DNA from: Methyloversatilis thermotolerans
Lineage (GTDB): Bacteria > Pseudomonadota > Gammaproteobacteria > Burkholderiales > Rhodocyclaceae
DNA length: 64,000 nucleotides
Assembly (NCBI RefSeq): GCF_000372885.1
Contig: NZ_KB889967.1
Location: 3,423,430-3,487,429, forward strand
Reading direction: 5' to 3'
Of the stretch, positions 44,401-52,383 are shown piece by piece. A model generated the notes under the pieces. It worked only from the letters and a program-made list of their open reading frames with translations. It was not told where the DNA came from and ran no database searches. The position numbers and the translations under genes were made by a program. Every line of letters begins with the position of its first letter. The stretch's first letter is position 1.

Positions 44401-47400
44401 GTCCGCGGTCTGGGTCAGATTACCGGTGAGCAGCAACAGTCCGCGGCCGACCTCGAGCAGACCGGCGTTGGTGAGCGTGCGGCCGCTCATCGAAATTTCG
44501 CCGGCGCCGACGATGCGTCCGGTGTTCAGGATATTGCTGCCGGAATGGAAGCCGCCGCCATCCAGTTGCAGCGTGCCGCTATTGGTCCAGCTCGCGCCGC
44601 TGTTCCATGCGTTGAGGGAAATCTCCTTGCCGGCACTGGCGGCGAGGATGGTGCCGGCATTGCTGCCGTTGTCCGAGAAGTAGATGTACCCGCCATTGGT
44701 GCCGGTGACGGTGACGCCTGCGCCGATGGACAGCGGGGAATTGGAGCTGTAGCCGAGGTAGTTGTTGGCGCGCACGGCGTCGTGCGAACCGGCGAACAGG
44801 ATGGTGCCATTGCCGCCGATGGACCATGCGCCGGAAGTGCCGCGCAGGAAGGTGGAACTGCCATCGGAAGCCAGCGTGACCGTGCTGCCGTCCAGCACCA
44901 GCGCGCCGGCCACCTGCAGATCGCCGCCATTGCTCACCACGATATTCCCGGCGCCGGCGCGGTTGCCGGTGGCCGACAGCGTCACGTTCGACAGCGTGCC
45001 GCCGCTGGCATTGAGCCGTTCGCCCAGCACCAGATCCAGGCTGTCCAGCCGGCCGCCGGACAGCGTGCTCACCAGACTGTCCGAGATCAGCGTTCCGCCG
45101 CGTATCGTGCCCCCGCTGAGCGCAAAGCCACCGGTGCGCAGTTCGCTGCCGATGTTGATGGTGCCGCCACTCATGACGAGCCGGCCATTGATGACTGAAT
45201 CTCGGCTCAGGGTGAGCGTGCTGCCGGTCACTTCGATGTTCTCGTTGGAGAACAGCGATGCCAGGCGGATTTCGCTGTAGCGGGTGCTGCTGCGTATCGT
45301 GATCGTCAGGTCGCCCGCGCGATCGATGATCACCTCGTTGCCGTCGGTCGGGATGAGGCCACCGGCCCAGTTCGCCGCCACGTCCCAGTAGCCGGAGCTT
45401 TCCGATATCCAGTTGCTGGCAATGGTGCCGGTGGCGAAGCTCAGCGCATTCGAGAACGTGTTGGCGCTCAGTTGCAGCGCGCCGGTGTCGATGCGTGCGA
45501 AGCGTCCGCTCAGACAGCCGTCGCTGCCACAGGACAGCACGGTGTAGCGATCGTTGGCGCCGAACTTGACGTCGTCGGCGGGCAGCATGACCAGCGCGCC
45601 ACCCATCTCAGCGCTGCCGCTGACCACCAGCTTGTCCTGGTCGGCCGCGGCAGTGCCCAGCACATCGGCTTCGAGCACGCCTTCGGCGGTCTGTTCGAAC
45701 TGAGCGATCAAGGTGAGCGTGCCGGCGCTGCCCTGGCCGCCCGGGCGCACGGTGCCTGCATTGCTGAACAGCGCGCCGCCCAGATTCAGCGTGCCGCCAC
45801 CCTGGACGATGCCGGTATTGTTCAGTGCCGCAGCGCCGGTCTGCAGTGTCGCGCCCGCCGTCACGTCGATCAGCCCCGCGTTGAGCGGGAACTGGCTGGT
45901 GATGAGCGTGCCGCTCTCCACCTTGAGCGTGCCGGTATTGGTCAGCGGCATGGCCAGCGTGGCGGTGGCACTGCCGGTCTTGCGCAGCAGGCCCGCGTTG
46001 TCCATGCGCCCGCTGCCTTCGTGGGTGATCTGCGGCGCCCCGGCCAGTTCCAGCTCACCGGCGGACAGGATGGCGAGGCGGCCGCCGGTCTGTATCTGCA
46101 GCGCACCGCTGGTGTTCTGTGCGAGCGTCGTCCCGGCGATTTCCAGCGTGCGGCTGAGCGCGCGCAAAGAACCCGACAGGATGCGCGTTGCGCCGGACAG
46201 ACGCGTGGTGCCGGCGCCGGCCATGCTGCCACCGCTCCAGTCCATGTCGGTCCGTATATCGAGCACGCCGCTGCCGGTGATGCTGCCCGAAGTGAAACGC
46301 AGCCGTCCGGCGCCGGCAATGCTGCTGTTGCCGGAAGTCGTGAGTGTGGCGCCCGACAGCTCGAGCGATCCGGCGGCGATCTGCAGCGTGTCGTTGGCAT
46401 CGAGTACGAAGCTGCCGGAATCCAGCCGCAGCGAACCACTGCCCGAGGTCGTGAGCACGGCGCCGCCGATGCGGCTGCCCGCCGTGTTGCCGACCAGCGA
46501 CAGGATGCCGCTGGTGGCGGTGACGTTGCCGCGCAGGTCGAGATAGCGCAGATAGGCGGTGCCATCGCCGCTGCGCTCCACATTGCCCAGCGCGACCAGC
46601 GTACCGCTGCCGCCATTGCTGGTCGAGCGCTGTATGGCCACGTTCTCGCCCAGCGTGAGCGTGCGGCCGGCGGCGACTTCCAGCGTGCGGTCGAGCGTGC
46701 GTGTGCCGCTGCCGGTCAGCGTTGCCGAGGTGTCAAGGCGCGTGGTGCCGGTACCCGACATGCTGCCGCCGGTCCAGTCGAAGCCGGCGCTGACGGTAAG
46801 CGTGCCGGCACCGCCCAGGGTGCCGGATTCGATGCGGAACTGTCCCGTGCCCTGGACGGTGGCGCTGCCGCTGCTGGCGAGCGTGGCACCGCTCAGATCC
46901 AGGCGGCCGGCGGTGATGGCGAGCTGCTGCCCGTCGCCCAGCGTGAACAGGCCCGAATCCAGACGCAGCAAGCCGCTGTCGCGGGTGGCGGCGCGCAGGC
47001 CATGCAGGCTGCTGCCCTGGGTGTTGCCATGCAAGGAAAGCGTGCCGCTGGACGACGCGATGGTGCCCGACAGGTCCAGGTACTGGAGGTAGGCGGTGCC
47101 GCTGCCGCTGTCCTTCACCACCTCGCCCGATGCGATCAGTGCGCCGCTGCCGCCGTTGCTGGTCGAGCGCTGCAGCGACACATTGTCGCCCAGGCTCAGG
47201 GTGACGCCTTGCGCCACCTCGAAACGGCGATCCACATAGCGTGCGCCGCTGCCACTCAGCGCGCTGTCGCGCAGCAGCCGCGTCGTGCCGCTGCCGGCCA
47301 TGCTGCCGCCCAGCCATTCGAAGCGCGATGCGATGTTCACCAGCCCGCTGCCGGCCAGCGTCGCACCACTGGACAGTTGCAGTATGCCGTCGCCGGCAAA

Positions 47401-50400
47401 GGTGGTGTCCGCGTCCGCGGAAATGACGCCGGAATCCAGGTGCATCCGCCCGTCGCCTTCCAGCGTGAACTGTCCGGCGATGCGGTTGCCCGCATTGCTG
47501 TCCGACTGCAGGCGCAGCGTGGTGCCGCTGCCCAGCGAAATCACGGAACCGGCGTCGGCAGACAGCAGCACGCTGCCGCCGCTGCCGGACGCCATATGGA
47601 TGTAGCCGTTCGCGCCATCGGTGAGCAGACGTCCGCCGGTCGCGATGTGCAGCGCGCCGCTGTCGCCGCCGTTCTGGCGGATCTGCAGGAAATATCCGGT
47701 GCTGTTGCTGAACAGCAGCTCGCCGCCGACCACCATGCGGCGGTCAAGATAGCGGTATGCCGAGCTGCCATCGACATGGCCGTGGCCGGTGAGCGTGGTC
47801 GTGCCGGAGCCCGCCATGGTGCCGCCACCCCAACTGAAGTCGCCGCTCAGCACGATGTCGGCGCTGCCGCCCAGCGTACCGCCATCCATGCGCACCGGGC
47901 CGGCCAGGGTCAGTGCAGCGGCGGCTTCCAGCGTGGCGCCGCTGCTGATGCGCAGGCGGCCGCTGCCGTCGATGACCGTGCTGGCCGAGGTGCGCATCAG
48001 CCCGGAATCGAGGTGAACATCCCCGGTGCCGCCCAGCGTGAAATGACCGCCGATGAAGTTGTTGCCGCTACTGTCGGCTTGCAGCGTGAGGTCCGCGCCG
48101 CTGGCCGCATCGATGCGCGCGCCTTCGTCGGCGCTGAACAGCGCACTGCCGGCGCTGCCGGCCGCCATGTAGATCATGCCGGCTGCGGCGTCGGTGGACA
48201 GCCGCCCGCTGGCGGCGATGTGCAGAGTGCCACCGGCGCCGATCTGCAGGTAGTAGCCGCTGCTGTTGCCGAACTGCATGGAGCCGGTCACCACCATGCG
48301 GCGGTTCAGCAGCTTGTAAGCCGCCGTGTTGTCGATCACCGCATTGCCCGCCAGGGTGGCGGTGCCGCTGCCGGACAAGGTGCCGCCCGACCAGATCATG
48401 GGGCCGTTGATCAGTACGTTGCCGCTGCCGCCCAGCGTGCCGCCCTCGAAGCGGAACTGCGTCGAAATGGTCGAGGCGTGATCGAAGTTCAGGGTCGTGC
48501 CACCGCTGATGCGCAGCAGACCGGTACCGCCGACGGTGGTGGGGGCGGCTGTCGTGAACAGGCCGGAGTCGATGTGCAGTGCGCCGGCGCCGTCGAGCAC
48601 GAACTGCCCGCCCAGCGTGTTGCCTGCGTTGCCGTCGCCGCGCAGTGTGAGCGTGGTGCCTTCGCCGACCGTGATCGCCGAACCGGCGGCGGCGGAGAAG
48701 GCTGCGCTGCCGCCGCTGCCCGCCTGCATGTAGATGAGGCCATTACTGGCGGTGGACAACCGTCCGCCCGCCGCCAGATGCAGTGCGCCGCCGTTCTCGA
48801 TGCGCAGGTCGTAACCGGCCGAATTGCCGAAGGTGAGATGGCCGGACACTTCGATCCTGCGGCTTGCGTATTTGTAGGCGGAGGTGTTGTCGATGACGGC
48901 GTCGCCGATCAGGCGGGTGGTGCCGCTGCCGCCGAAGCGGCCGCCACGCCAGTCGAAACCGCTGGCGATCGTCAGCGTGCCGCCGCCGTTGATCGTTGCG
49001 CCGCCGCTCATGCGCAGCAGGCCGTCACCGCCGAAGGTGGCGTTGCCGTCGACATGGATCGCGCCGCTGTCCAGATGCAGCACGCCGCTTCCATCGAGAT
49101 CGAAGCTGCCCGCAAGCTGGTTGCCGCTGTTGCTGTCGCTGCGCAGCGTGAGCATGGTGCCGTCGGCCACTGCGATGCGCCCGCCCGCGTCGGCGCTCAG
49201 CGTCGTCGTACCTCCGGTGCCGGCCTGCATGTAGATGAAGCCGTTCGTCGTGCCGGTGGCGAGCGTGCCGGTCGAGCCGATGTGCAGATGCCCGCCGTTG
49301 CCGATGCGAAGGTCATAGCCGGTCGGGTTGTCCAGCGTCAGCGTGCCGTCGATGCGCAGCGTGCGCTGCAGGTAACGATAGGCGCTGCTGTCGTCGATCA
49401 GGCCGTTGCCGCTCAGCACCGTGCTGCCACTGCCGTCCATGCTGCCGCCACGCCAGTCGAACAGCGTAGCGACCGTGAGCACGTGGCTGCCACCGATCGC
49501 GCCTGAATTCGCAAGACGCAGTGAGCCGCTGCCGCTGATGGTCGTATCGGCGCCGGTATTTATCCGACCCGCCGCCAACAGAAGCAGGCCGTTGCCGGTG
49601 GTGGTGAAGCTGCCGGCGATGAGATTGCCGGCCGCGTTGTCGGACGACAGGTTGAATGTGCTGCCGTCGCCCAGAGCCAGGCTGGCGCTGCCTTCAGCGC
49701 TGAACAGGGCGGTGCCGGAGGACGCGGCCAGGCGCAGGAAGCCGTCGGCGGCCGCGGTACCGACGCTGCCGCCGGCACTGATGTTCAGTTGTCCGCCATC
49801 GCGCACGTACAGGTCGTAACCGGCGCTGTTGGCGAGTTCGAGCTGGCCGGTCACGTTGAGCCGACGGTCGAGGTAGCGGTAGGCGACACTGTTGTCGATC
49901 AGGCCGCTGCCGGTCAGCGTCGTGGTGGCGCCGCTCAGCATCTGGCCGCTCTGCCACAGCAGGCCGCCCAGCGTCAGTGCGGCATTGCCACCGAGGTTGG
50001 CGGCCAGCGTCAGGCGTCCGCTGATGGACGATGCGCCGCCATTGAAGGTGAGTGTGCCCGATGTCGCGCTGTAGTCGCCGTCGATGTGCGTGCCATCGCT
50101 CGCGTTGAAGGTGACGCCGCCCGTGACGGTGCCGGCGTCGATGTCGATGCCGGCGCCCGAGTCATAGCGGCTGCCGCGCAGGTCGACGGTCGAACTGCTG
50201 CCAGCGCGGATCAGGATGCCGCCGGCCGCCGTCTGCAGCACCGGCAGCACGATGTCGGCGCGCTGGTCGCCCACCTGCACACCGTTGCTGTAGCCGGTCT
50301 GCAGCGTCATGCTGCCGCTGCCCTGGGTCACGATGCGCAGCGCAGCACCGTGCGCACCGCCGGTCACCAGATCGATGCCGGCGCTGGCACCGCCTTCCGC

Positions 50401-52242
50401 GGTGCCGAGATTGCGCGTCTCGATCAGCAGGCTGCTGTCCGCCGCCAGCGTGAGCTGACCGCTTGTTTCGCCACTGGCATTGCCGCTGCCTGTGTAACTG
50501 AAGGCCTGATCACCGACGGTAACCGAGCGCTGCGCGCGCAGCACGATGTCGGTGGTTTTGCTCTGTTCCTCGATCTCGCTCTCGAACAGCACGGTGGGAC
50601 CGAGCGCGCCGGCATCGATGCGGCCGTCGTCGCCGAAACTTGCGTTGCCATCGATTGATCCGTCGCCGCTTCCGCCCTGGATCACGATGGCCAGCGGGTC
50701 GAGCAGCAGGGTGCCGTTGCGGCCGCGGGCCGCCGAGGTGTCGGTGCGTCCGCGATAGAGCAGGGCGACCTTGCCCGATACCTCCACCTGGCCGCCGTTG
50801 CCGCCATCACGGCCGCCACGCGCCCAGATATTGCCGTGGAAGGCCGTGACCTGATCGCCCCACACCACCACCTTGCCGCCATCGCCTTCCTGCAGTGCGT
50901 CGACCAGCAGTCGCGCGCCGGAAGCCACCTGCGTCGTCTGCGCATTGCGCACCGCCGGATTGGCGCCCTGCCAGTCGCCGCCGATCAGCAGCGAACCGCC
51001 GCCGCGGTCGCCGGAGGCATCCAGCTCGGCTTCTGCACCGATGCGTACCGTTTCGCCGGTAACCACGATGTGGCCGCCCTGGCCTGCATCGACCGGCGGG
51101 GTGCCGGGCGATAGCGGGCCGGCGGCGGTGGCCGGAAGTTCGATGTCGGCGGGGGCGGCTGGCGCTGGCGCGGGCGCCGGAGCCGGCAGTCTGCCCACCG
51201 ATCGCAGCGTGCCCTCGACCACCGCCCGATGTTCGGCCGCGATATCGATGCGGCCACCGCGCATGCCGCTGGTGTCGATCACCGCGCCTGCCTCGACCTT
51301 CACTTCCGGTGCCGCGATGTCGACCTGGCCGCCATCGCCCTGGCTGGTGCGCGCGGTCGTTTCCGACTGCGCGGTGAGCGTGACCGATTTCGACGCCTTC
51401 AGCACGATGCGGCCGTCCGCCGTCCGTTCCGCGCCGGTGGCCTGCACCTTGCCGCCCTGCACGAGCGCGGCGCCGAACATGCCGGCATTGCCGCTGCGTG
51501 CGATGATCTGTCCCAGGTTGACCGCCTCGCCGCCCGCCTCGATGCGCACGCGCAGAGCCGGCTGGTGAGGATCTGCGATGTCTACGCTCTTGCCGGCGGC
51601 GAGCACGATGTCGCCGTTGTCCGCGGTGATCAGTCCGGTGTTCTCGATGTCGGTCGCGATCAGCAGCAGCGGGCCACCCGTGGTTTTCAGCGTGCCCTCG
51701 TTGCGCAGCTTGCCGGCGGCGCCTTCGGCAGTGAAGCGCAGGCGGCCGCTGGCGAAGTCCTGATTGCTGATGTTCAGTGTCGAGGCCACCAGCCCGGCGG
51801 TGTCGACGCGTGCGCCGGCACCGAACAGGATGCCGTTGGGGTTGATCAGGAACACCTTGCCGTTGGCGATCAGCGAACCCAGGATGTGCGAGGGGTCTTG
51901 CCCGACCACCCGGTTCAGCACGCTGGAGTTCGCGTCCGGCTGGATGAAGCGGGTGACTTCGCCCGCCTGTATCGAGAAGTGCTTCCAGTGGATGATGGAC
52001 TTGTCGCCCGCCGTGATGTTCAGCGTATTGCCCTGCTGCTGCACCTCGACCGGCCCCTGGATCACCTGATGTCCGCTCGGATTGGCGATGACCAGACCGG
52101 GCATGGCTGCGGCCATGGCGGCGACCAGCCGGCGCAATGCCCGGCTGCCGCGTCCCTTGCCGCGGCGGCTCGTTTCCTCCGGCGCGGGCATATAAGTGCC
52201 CTGCGCATCGGAATACACCAGGGTGTAGCGACCTTTGTTCAT
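35476..52242 (-). CDS. Giant two-partner secretion exoprotein (TpsA, filamentous haemagglutinin type)
   Basis: 5,588-residue secreted protein, about 560 kDa. The N-terminus has an extended signal region MNKGRYTLVYSDAQG...LVIA (cleavage near 53). A TPS secretion domain follows (about 54-330), with GNTLNITAGDKSIIHWKHFS and the hallmark NPNGILF at 134-140. The rest is beta-helix repeat with very high Gly/Ser/Thr. From about 700 to 1,900 a 165-190-residue unit with SAYRYLDRR is repeated; from about 2,250 on, units carry a GxW..A.NW..G..P motif. The last 1,750 residues are three super-repeats each headed by QCxGICWDGGAGT. The C-terminus is proline-rich, with CVSNC and a final LQCR. It lies 141 bp after its transporter gene. 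Likely an adhesin or matrix fibre; ligand unknown. Confidence 0.93.
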   Translation of the reverse strand: MNKGRYTLVYSDAQGTYMPAPEETSRRGKGRGSRALRRLVAAMAAAMPGLVIANPSGHQVIQGPVEVQQQGNTLNITAGDKSIIHWKHFSIQAGEVTRFIQPDANSSVLNRVVGQDPSHILGSLIANGKVFLINPNGILFGAGARVDTAGLVASTLNISNQDFASGRLRFTAEGAAGKLRNEGTLKTTGGPLLLIATDIENTGLITADNGDIVLAAGKSVDIADPHQPALRVRIEAGGEAVNLGQIIARSGNAGMFGAALVQGGKVQATGAERTADGRIVLKASKSVTLTAQSETTARTSQGDGGQVDIAAPEVKVEAGAVIDTSGMRGGRIDIAAEHRAVVEGTLRSVGRLPAPAPAPAPAAPADIELPATAAGPLSPGTPPVDAGQGGHIVVTGETVRIGAEAELDASGDRGGGSLLIGGDWQGANPAVRNAQTTQVASGARLLVDALQEGDGGKVVVWGDQVTAFHGNIWARGGRDGGNGGQVEVSGKVALLYRGRTDTSAARGRNGTLLLDPLAIVIQGGSGDGSIDGNASFGDDGRIDAGALGPTVLFESEIEEQSKTTDIVLRAQRSVTVGDQAFSYTGSGNASGETSGQLTLAADSSLLIETRNLGTAEGGASAGIDLVTGGAHGAALRIVTQGSGSMTLQTGYSNGVQVGDQRADIVLPVLQTAAGGILIRAGSSSTVDLRGSRYDSGAGIDIDAGTVTGGVTFNASDGTHIDGDYSATSGTLTFNGGASSISGRLTLAANLGGNAALTLGGLLWQSGQMLSGATTTLTGSGLIDNSVAYRYLDRRLNVTGQLELANSAGYDLYVRDGGQLNISAGGSVGTAAADGFLRLAASSGTALFSAEGSASLALGDGSTFNLSSDNAAGNLIAGSFTTTGNGLLLLAAGRINTGADTTISGSGSLRLANSGAIGGSHVLTVATLFDWRGGSMDGSGSTVLSGNGLIDDSSAYRYLQRTLRIDGTLTLDNPTGYDLRIGNGGHLHIGSTGTLATGTTNGFIYMQAGTGGTTTLSADAGGRIAVADGTMLTLRSDSNSGNQLAGSFDLDGSGVLHLDSGAIHVDGNATFGGDGLLRMSGGATINGGGTLTIASGFDWRGGRFGGSGTTRLIGDAVIDNTSAYKYASRRIEVSGHLTFGNSAGYDLRIENGGALHLAAGGRLSTASNGLIYMQAGSGGSAAFSAAAGSAITVGEGTTLTLRGDGNAGNTLGGQFVLDGAGALHIDSGLFTTAAPTTVGGTGLLRISGGTTLNFDHASTISTQFRFEGGTLGGSGNVLINGPMIWSGGTLSGSGTATLAGNAVIDNTAAYKLLNRRMVVTGSMQFGNSSGYYLQIGAGGTLHIAASGRLSTDAAAGMIYMAAGSAGSALFSADEGARIDAASGADLTLQADSSGNNFIGGHFTLGGTGDVHLDSGLMRTSASTVIDGSGRLRISSGATLEAAAALTLAGPVRMDGGTLGGSADIVLSGDFSWGGGTMAGSGTTTLTGHGHVDGSSAYRYLDRRMVVGGELLFSNSTGYFLQIRQNGGDSGALHIATGGRLLTDGANGYIHMASGSGGSVLLSADAGSVISLGSGTTLRLQSDSNAGNRIAGQFTLEGDGRMHLDSGVISADADTTFAGDGILQLSSGATLAGSGLVNIASRFEWLGGSMAGSGTTRLLRDSALSGSGARYVDRRFEVAQGVTLSLGDNVSLQRSTSNGGSGALIASGEVVKDSGSGTAYLQYLDLSGTIASSSGTLSLHGNTQGSSLHGLRAATRDSGLLRLDSGLFTLGDGQQLAITAGRLDLSGATLASSGSATVQGTGQFRIESGTLGGAGTLTVSAGFDWTGGSMSGTGTTRLDTSATLTGSGTRTLDRTLEVAAGRTLTLGENVAIQRSTSNGGSGTLVALGNVERSGDGTAYLRYLDLRGNVTATSGILSLVGNTAGSRIGGAVLTTSGSGSLRLDSGSFVLDANDTLQIAAGSLELSGATLTTSGNSSIAGAGRLRFTSGSITGSGVLDIRTDMDWSGGSMAGAGTTRLSGATRILSGSLRALSRTLEIAGTTLAQNTSGALQIQTGGRLAILSAGELELAGAPQITHEGSGRMDNAGLLRKTGSATATLAMPLTNTGTLKVESGTLITSQFPLNAGLIDVTAGATLQTGAAALNNTGIVQGGGTLNLGGALFSNAGTVRPGGQGSAGTLTLIAQFEQTAEGVLEADVLGTAAADQDKLVVSGSAEMGGALVMLPADDVKFGANDRYTVLSCGSDGCLSGRFARIDTGALQLSANTFSNALSFATGTIASNWISESSGYWDVAANWAGGLIPTDGNEVIIDRAGDLTITIRSSTRYSEIRLASLFSNENIEVTGSTLTLSRDSVINGRLVMSGGTINIGSELRTGGFALSGGTIRGGTLISDSLVSTLSGGRLDSLDLVLGERLNASGGTLSNVTLSATGNRAGAGNIVVSNGGDLQVAGALVLDGSTVTLASDGSSTFLRGTSGAWSIGGNGTILFAGSHDAVRANNYLGYSSNSPLSIGAGVTVTGTNGGYIYFSDNGSNAGTILAASAGKEISLNAWNSGASWTNSGTLQLDGGGFHSGSNILNTGRIVGAGEISMSGRTLTNAGLLEVGRGLLLLTGNLTQTADGTLSMDIGGLDRGSGHGALDVDGTLAFGGRLLVRHVDGFEPDSSEAFPLIRYNVRASGSAFASLDTPTGYGYGSFYGVGTFLIARGDALDGQVNEWISNSSGDWATGTNWSLGVAPNGEAMTVLIDRIGYTPTVTVSSGNWTVAELISQEHLSITGGSLTVTNELEIAGNLTLSGSGQLTALTPVDLATVTLNGSSARFTVRGDGHIGSFLQYNGTSTFAGAGLAFDAIAISGGTVNYDAALLLPSSLLRVAGHTANLNADQGQTRIELVSGTLNLNLATLASDIALSGGTLNVAGSTDSSGRLEWTGGTIAGGGRLAVGGVLTVGGGNASFGLDNTVLAHANTSGDSRIAKTGGYFYLTGSEAQLINEAGAVLTVDTGGGSFGTYYTGGSGGTLNNQGTLIKSGSGTLSVYSPTRLQQDGVLDIREGSVALTGAGNEFNGRTTLAADTALQLSGSAAASAGETARFTGAGRIQQSAGTLTLAQGARIDTDYLLSNGNLVLAGSAALNGRFTWTGGSLRAADAANAGTLTVAGRFEQSGNNTVYLRDGLTLAHTNDSGDSRISNSSSSGFNIENGAIFRNTGTLTLESANAENILYIDQDSGSAGLFENTGTLIKTGAGRLDFGSYGNLAFSQIGSFDIRAGQVDLGGSNITLAQLGIAGDARVLVRAGTSSTLSGFTATGDGVLTLAGGTLVLGNASAIGSRLEMSSGTLRVDTGSSVSVDGDFGWTGGVITGGGTLQQRGVLSQTGSNPVYLRGGTVFDHRNASGDSRIAATIQRSLVLDEGSEFRNGGTLTFDVAGSGVQYIDQDSGAAGRFVNTGTLIKTGSGRLDFGASGQVALAQSGRLRVDAGRITLTGSQTEHQLGGQIEIADAGTMDITGGASRALAGVVVSGAGVLQISGGTLTLDDGVNLAGIVRQSGGSLAGNGSNELSGRYEWTGGNVTGSGTLTVSGVLQISGNGSFGLAGRSLRHTNASGGSALYKSSGYLMLSDGADFINADGALFYLDSGSGSGAGTWYSGTAGRFVNDGTLVKQGSGRFSFWQPTRLVNNGQFTVAQGSILADGFSANAGTLHLLNGTGFSTQNSALTNTGTISGFGTLTVGGTGLLNRGIVAPGGAGATGTLRIAGVFTQASDGSLLVERGASGTDALLVDRTAAIDGALVVSMLDGYTPVNGSTPFVSASAVSGQFRTQSLPDGFNVSSSTQQFILNYTGIQCAGICWDGGAGTLSWLDAANWTGDVLPGVNDLVFIALDGGVTVELSSGDHSIAALTTLAGNTLLLSGGTLRFTGGAQGLATSSLAGDVLLAGGTLIADTATTLQRLLLSAGTLAGSATITLTGNGSSWTGGSMTGSGRMVLDAGARLDYDGDDSSSSRFTEVRQGAVLRHLGGVLTLTGGSTVAGAVDYAAEATARYGGSASYHLDSTGQLGGAGRLEFIGNAVGTTASTAAVVAGADYTVRVQDNARFTVQSAAAIPHLEIAGSAQVVLQAGLLAGSIAQSGGSVTVNADSATNAFTWTGGTLTGPASLTLTGAGEWLRGTLTGHLRIAEAATLTLRTTGSDDVQSGSYKRFGAGSLTNLGTLDWQEGHVDIVGNARLDNAGRFAIAGNFSMGDRSVGTGTLTLNNLAGGLIRKDGGGETSIGTLGIPGGTANYALVSNAGRIEVGSGSLRFGIGYANAPGGGSFTHTGEIDIIAGATLEIGGSFSHAGHTFIDRGATLRRTGGFTVNAGSTMQGFGTLDVGSNGTLINQGTLQVGDTESGVHVTGTLTVSGHYVQGDDGQLVVTVGGNATGQSDRLAVSGSASLSGHLEVSESPGTATTNLQVDVVSAGEGVSGRFTSTRLPGADYSLRYTADAARVSFARVQCGGICWDGGAGTNLWTDAANWTGDVLPGVNDLVFIALDGGASVLLSSGDQRIAALNTATGSTLTIAGGTLTLTGGTNASLASSLQGDVLLTGGTLAVAGPASFAHLQQSGGFSQFDGVVTMDRLTLSGGENVTLRSHGEVTVTGEFDWRDRADIDGGGRFTTAGHTTATGGGGQGFGISVVWHNSGRIDLVDGALLHFYDTSDGDGGALINAATGILDISGGNALAVGSHSGSDSRFENFGTVIKNGANEQRMEGDYRFDNHGVVQVNAGRLDIRVSGGDGDSGVYAVASGATLAFGAGQRTLAAGSDVSGAGTVEFAGAQLVVNGGYGIAATGHTRVTDGRVDFAPALQFIQPLVLRGGIVNFNGATRLSRLDMGWTGGQYTSLGGLGTLTLTGSGSTVSDGVIASGLISGYDIAGGPLYALPPEGQRLLTVAEGADLSFGGAQYADLSGLHIVNDGTLTLVSNVHLNLANRITNHGTLNLGSDTTALADLADVAWTPTGTLTIDNTGDGLLVKRNDASTLLDADILNSGTLELVDGTLQLGGSFSQSAGGVLITHVDDDGAGLLRTAGSTTLSGALQVVEDSGYDRVPLDADIVTASGGVSGGFQTTTLPEGYTTASSTGSLKLRYQPVQCGGICWDGGAGTLSWLDAANWSSDVLPGLTDLVFIDFAGGAQVTLSSGSHQIAGLHIGAGNRLTLSDATLALGNADPTLNLASQPSVVGGDLVLGGGATLALVDGHQMNVFGRMDWNGAGRIEGGRLAIGEGGEFRIGGASGGHVLSDVRVQNGGSLTIETGGSAEVAQGLAAAAAAADGLQMLDGSLIDNSGVVTLVGDSSVEGSGTVLINRGLVIKTGSGGTRFADGALVDNTGAGTLDVREGLLALALSRGNAGRITLASGAALLHTGTLDSSGIIDGGGTLYGEVVNAGVLRPGGAAGIGTLTIEGSLTQTGAGRMEFDLAASSQDRIVVRDGGTLLDGVLAITRLGNVQPVQGESRELVSASDIAAGALVLQAASGDELGRSANVLVLLHPACVSNCGGEAPVEPAPVDPGTTPITVVPPLLPEVFKPPRIDPPTPPATPRVPTLNVADTVEAVGSIATAAGPQPDQPLRDFRASRLQCR
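35740..40773 (-). repeat. Three super-repeats in the C-terminal third of TpsA
   Basis: The motif QC(A/G)GICWDGGAGT..W.DAANW recurs with its Cys near 40770, 38835 and 36940, giving units of about 1.9 kb (two full, one shorter terminal). Each unit opens with the same segment (DVLPGVNDLVFIALDGG in the first two, DVLPGLTDLVFIDFAGG in the last) and closes with a Gly/Ser-rich sheet region. Confidence 0.85.
47230..49900 (-). repeat. SAYRYL-type repeats in the N-terminal third of TpsA
   Basis: Five clear copies of (S/T)(S/V/A)AY(R/K)(Y/L)..R lie near 49880, 49375, 48870, 48320 and 47750, followed by a degenerate one at 47240 (ARYVDRRFEV). Spacing is 500-570 bp (165-190 codons). Each copy continues into NS(A/T/S)GY.L.I..GG.L.I...G and a Gly-rich segment. 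Confidence 0.8.
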
Positions 52243-52383
52243 GCTGACCTCAAGTTTCCGGTTTCCGGGCCGATGAGCGCATCGGGATGCTGCTCGCGCG
52301 CGGCGCGCCGGAACGGAAGGATTTCGGCCTCACCGGCAACCTTGCCGATGCGGCATTCATTGAACGGAACCGCCTGACAGACG

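Noticed and set aside
36427-49506. Very long plus-strand open frames (36427-40833, 45472-49506 and others) opposite the giant exoprotein gene
   Set aside because: They mirror the Gly/Ser/Thr-rich repeat codons of the real minus-strand gene, have Ala/Arg/Gln/His-biased composition and show no domain, signal or ribosome site.
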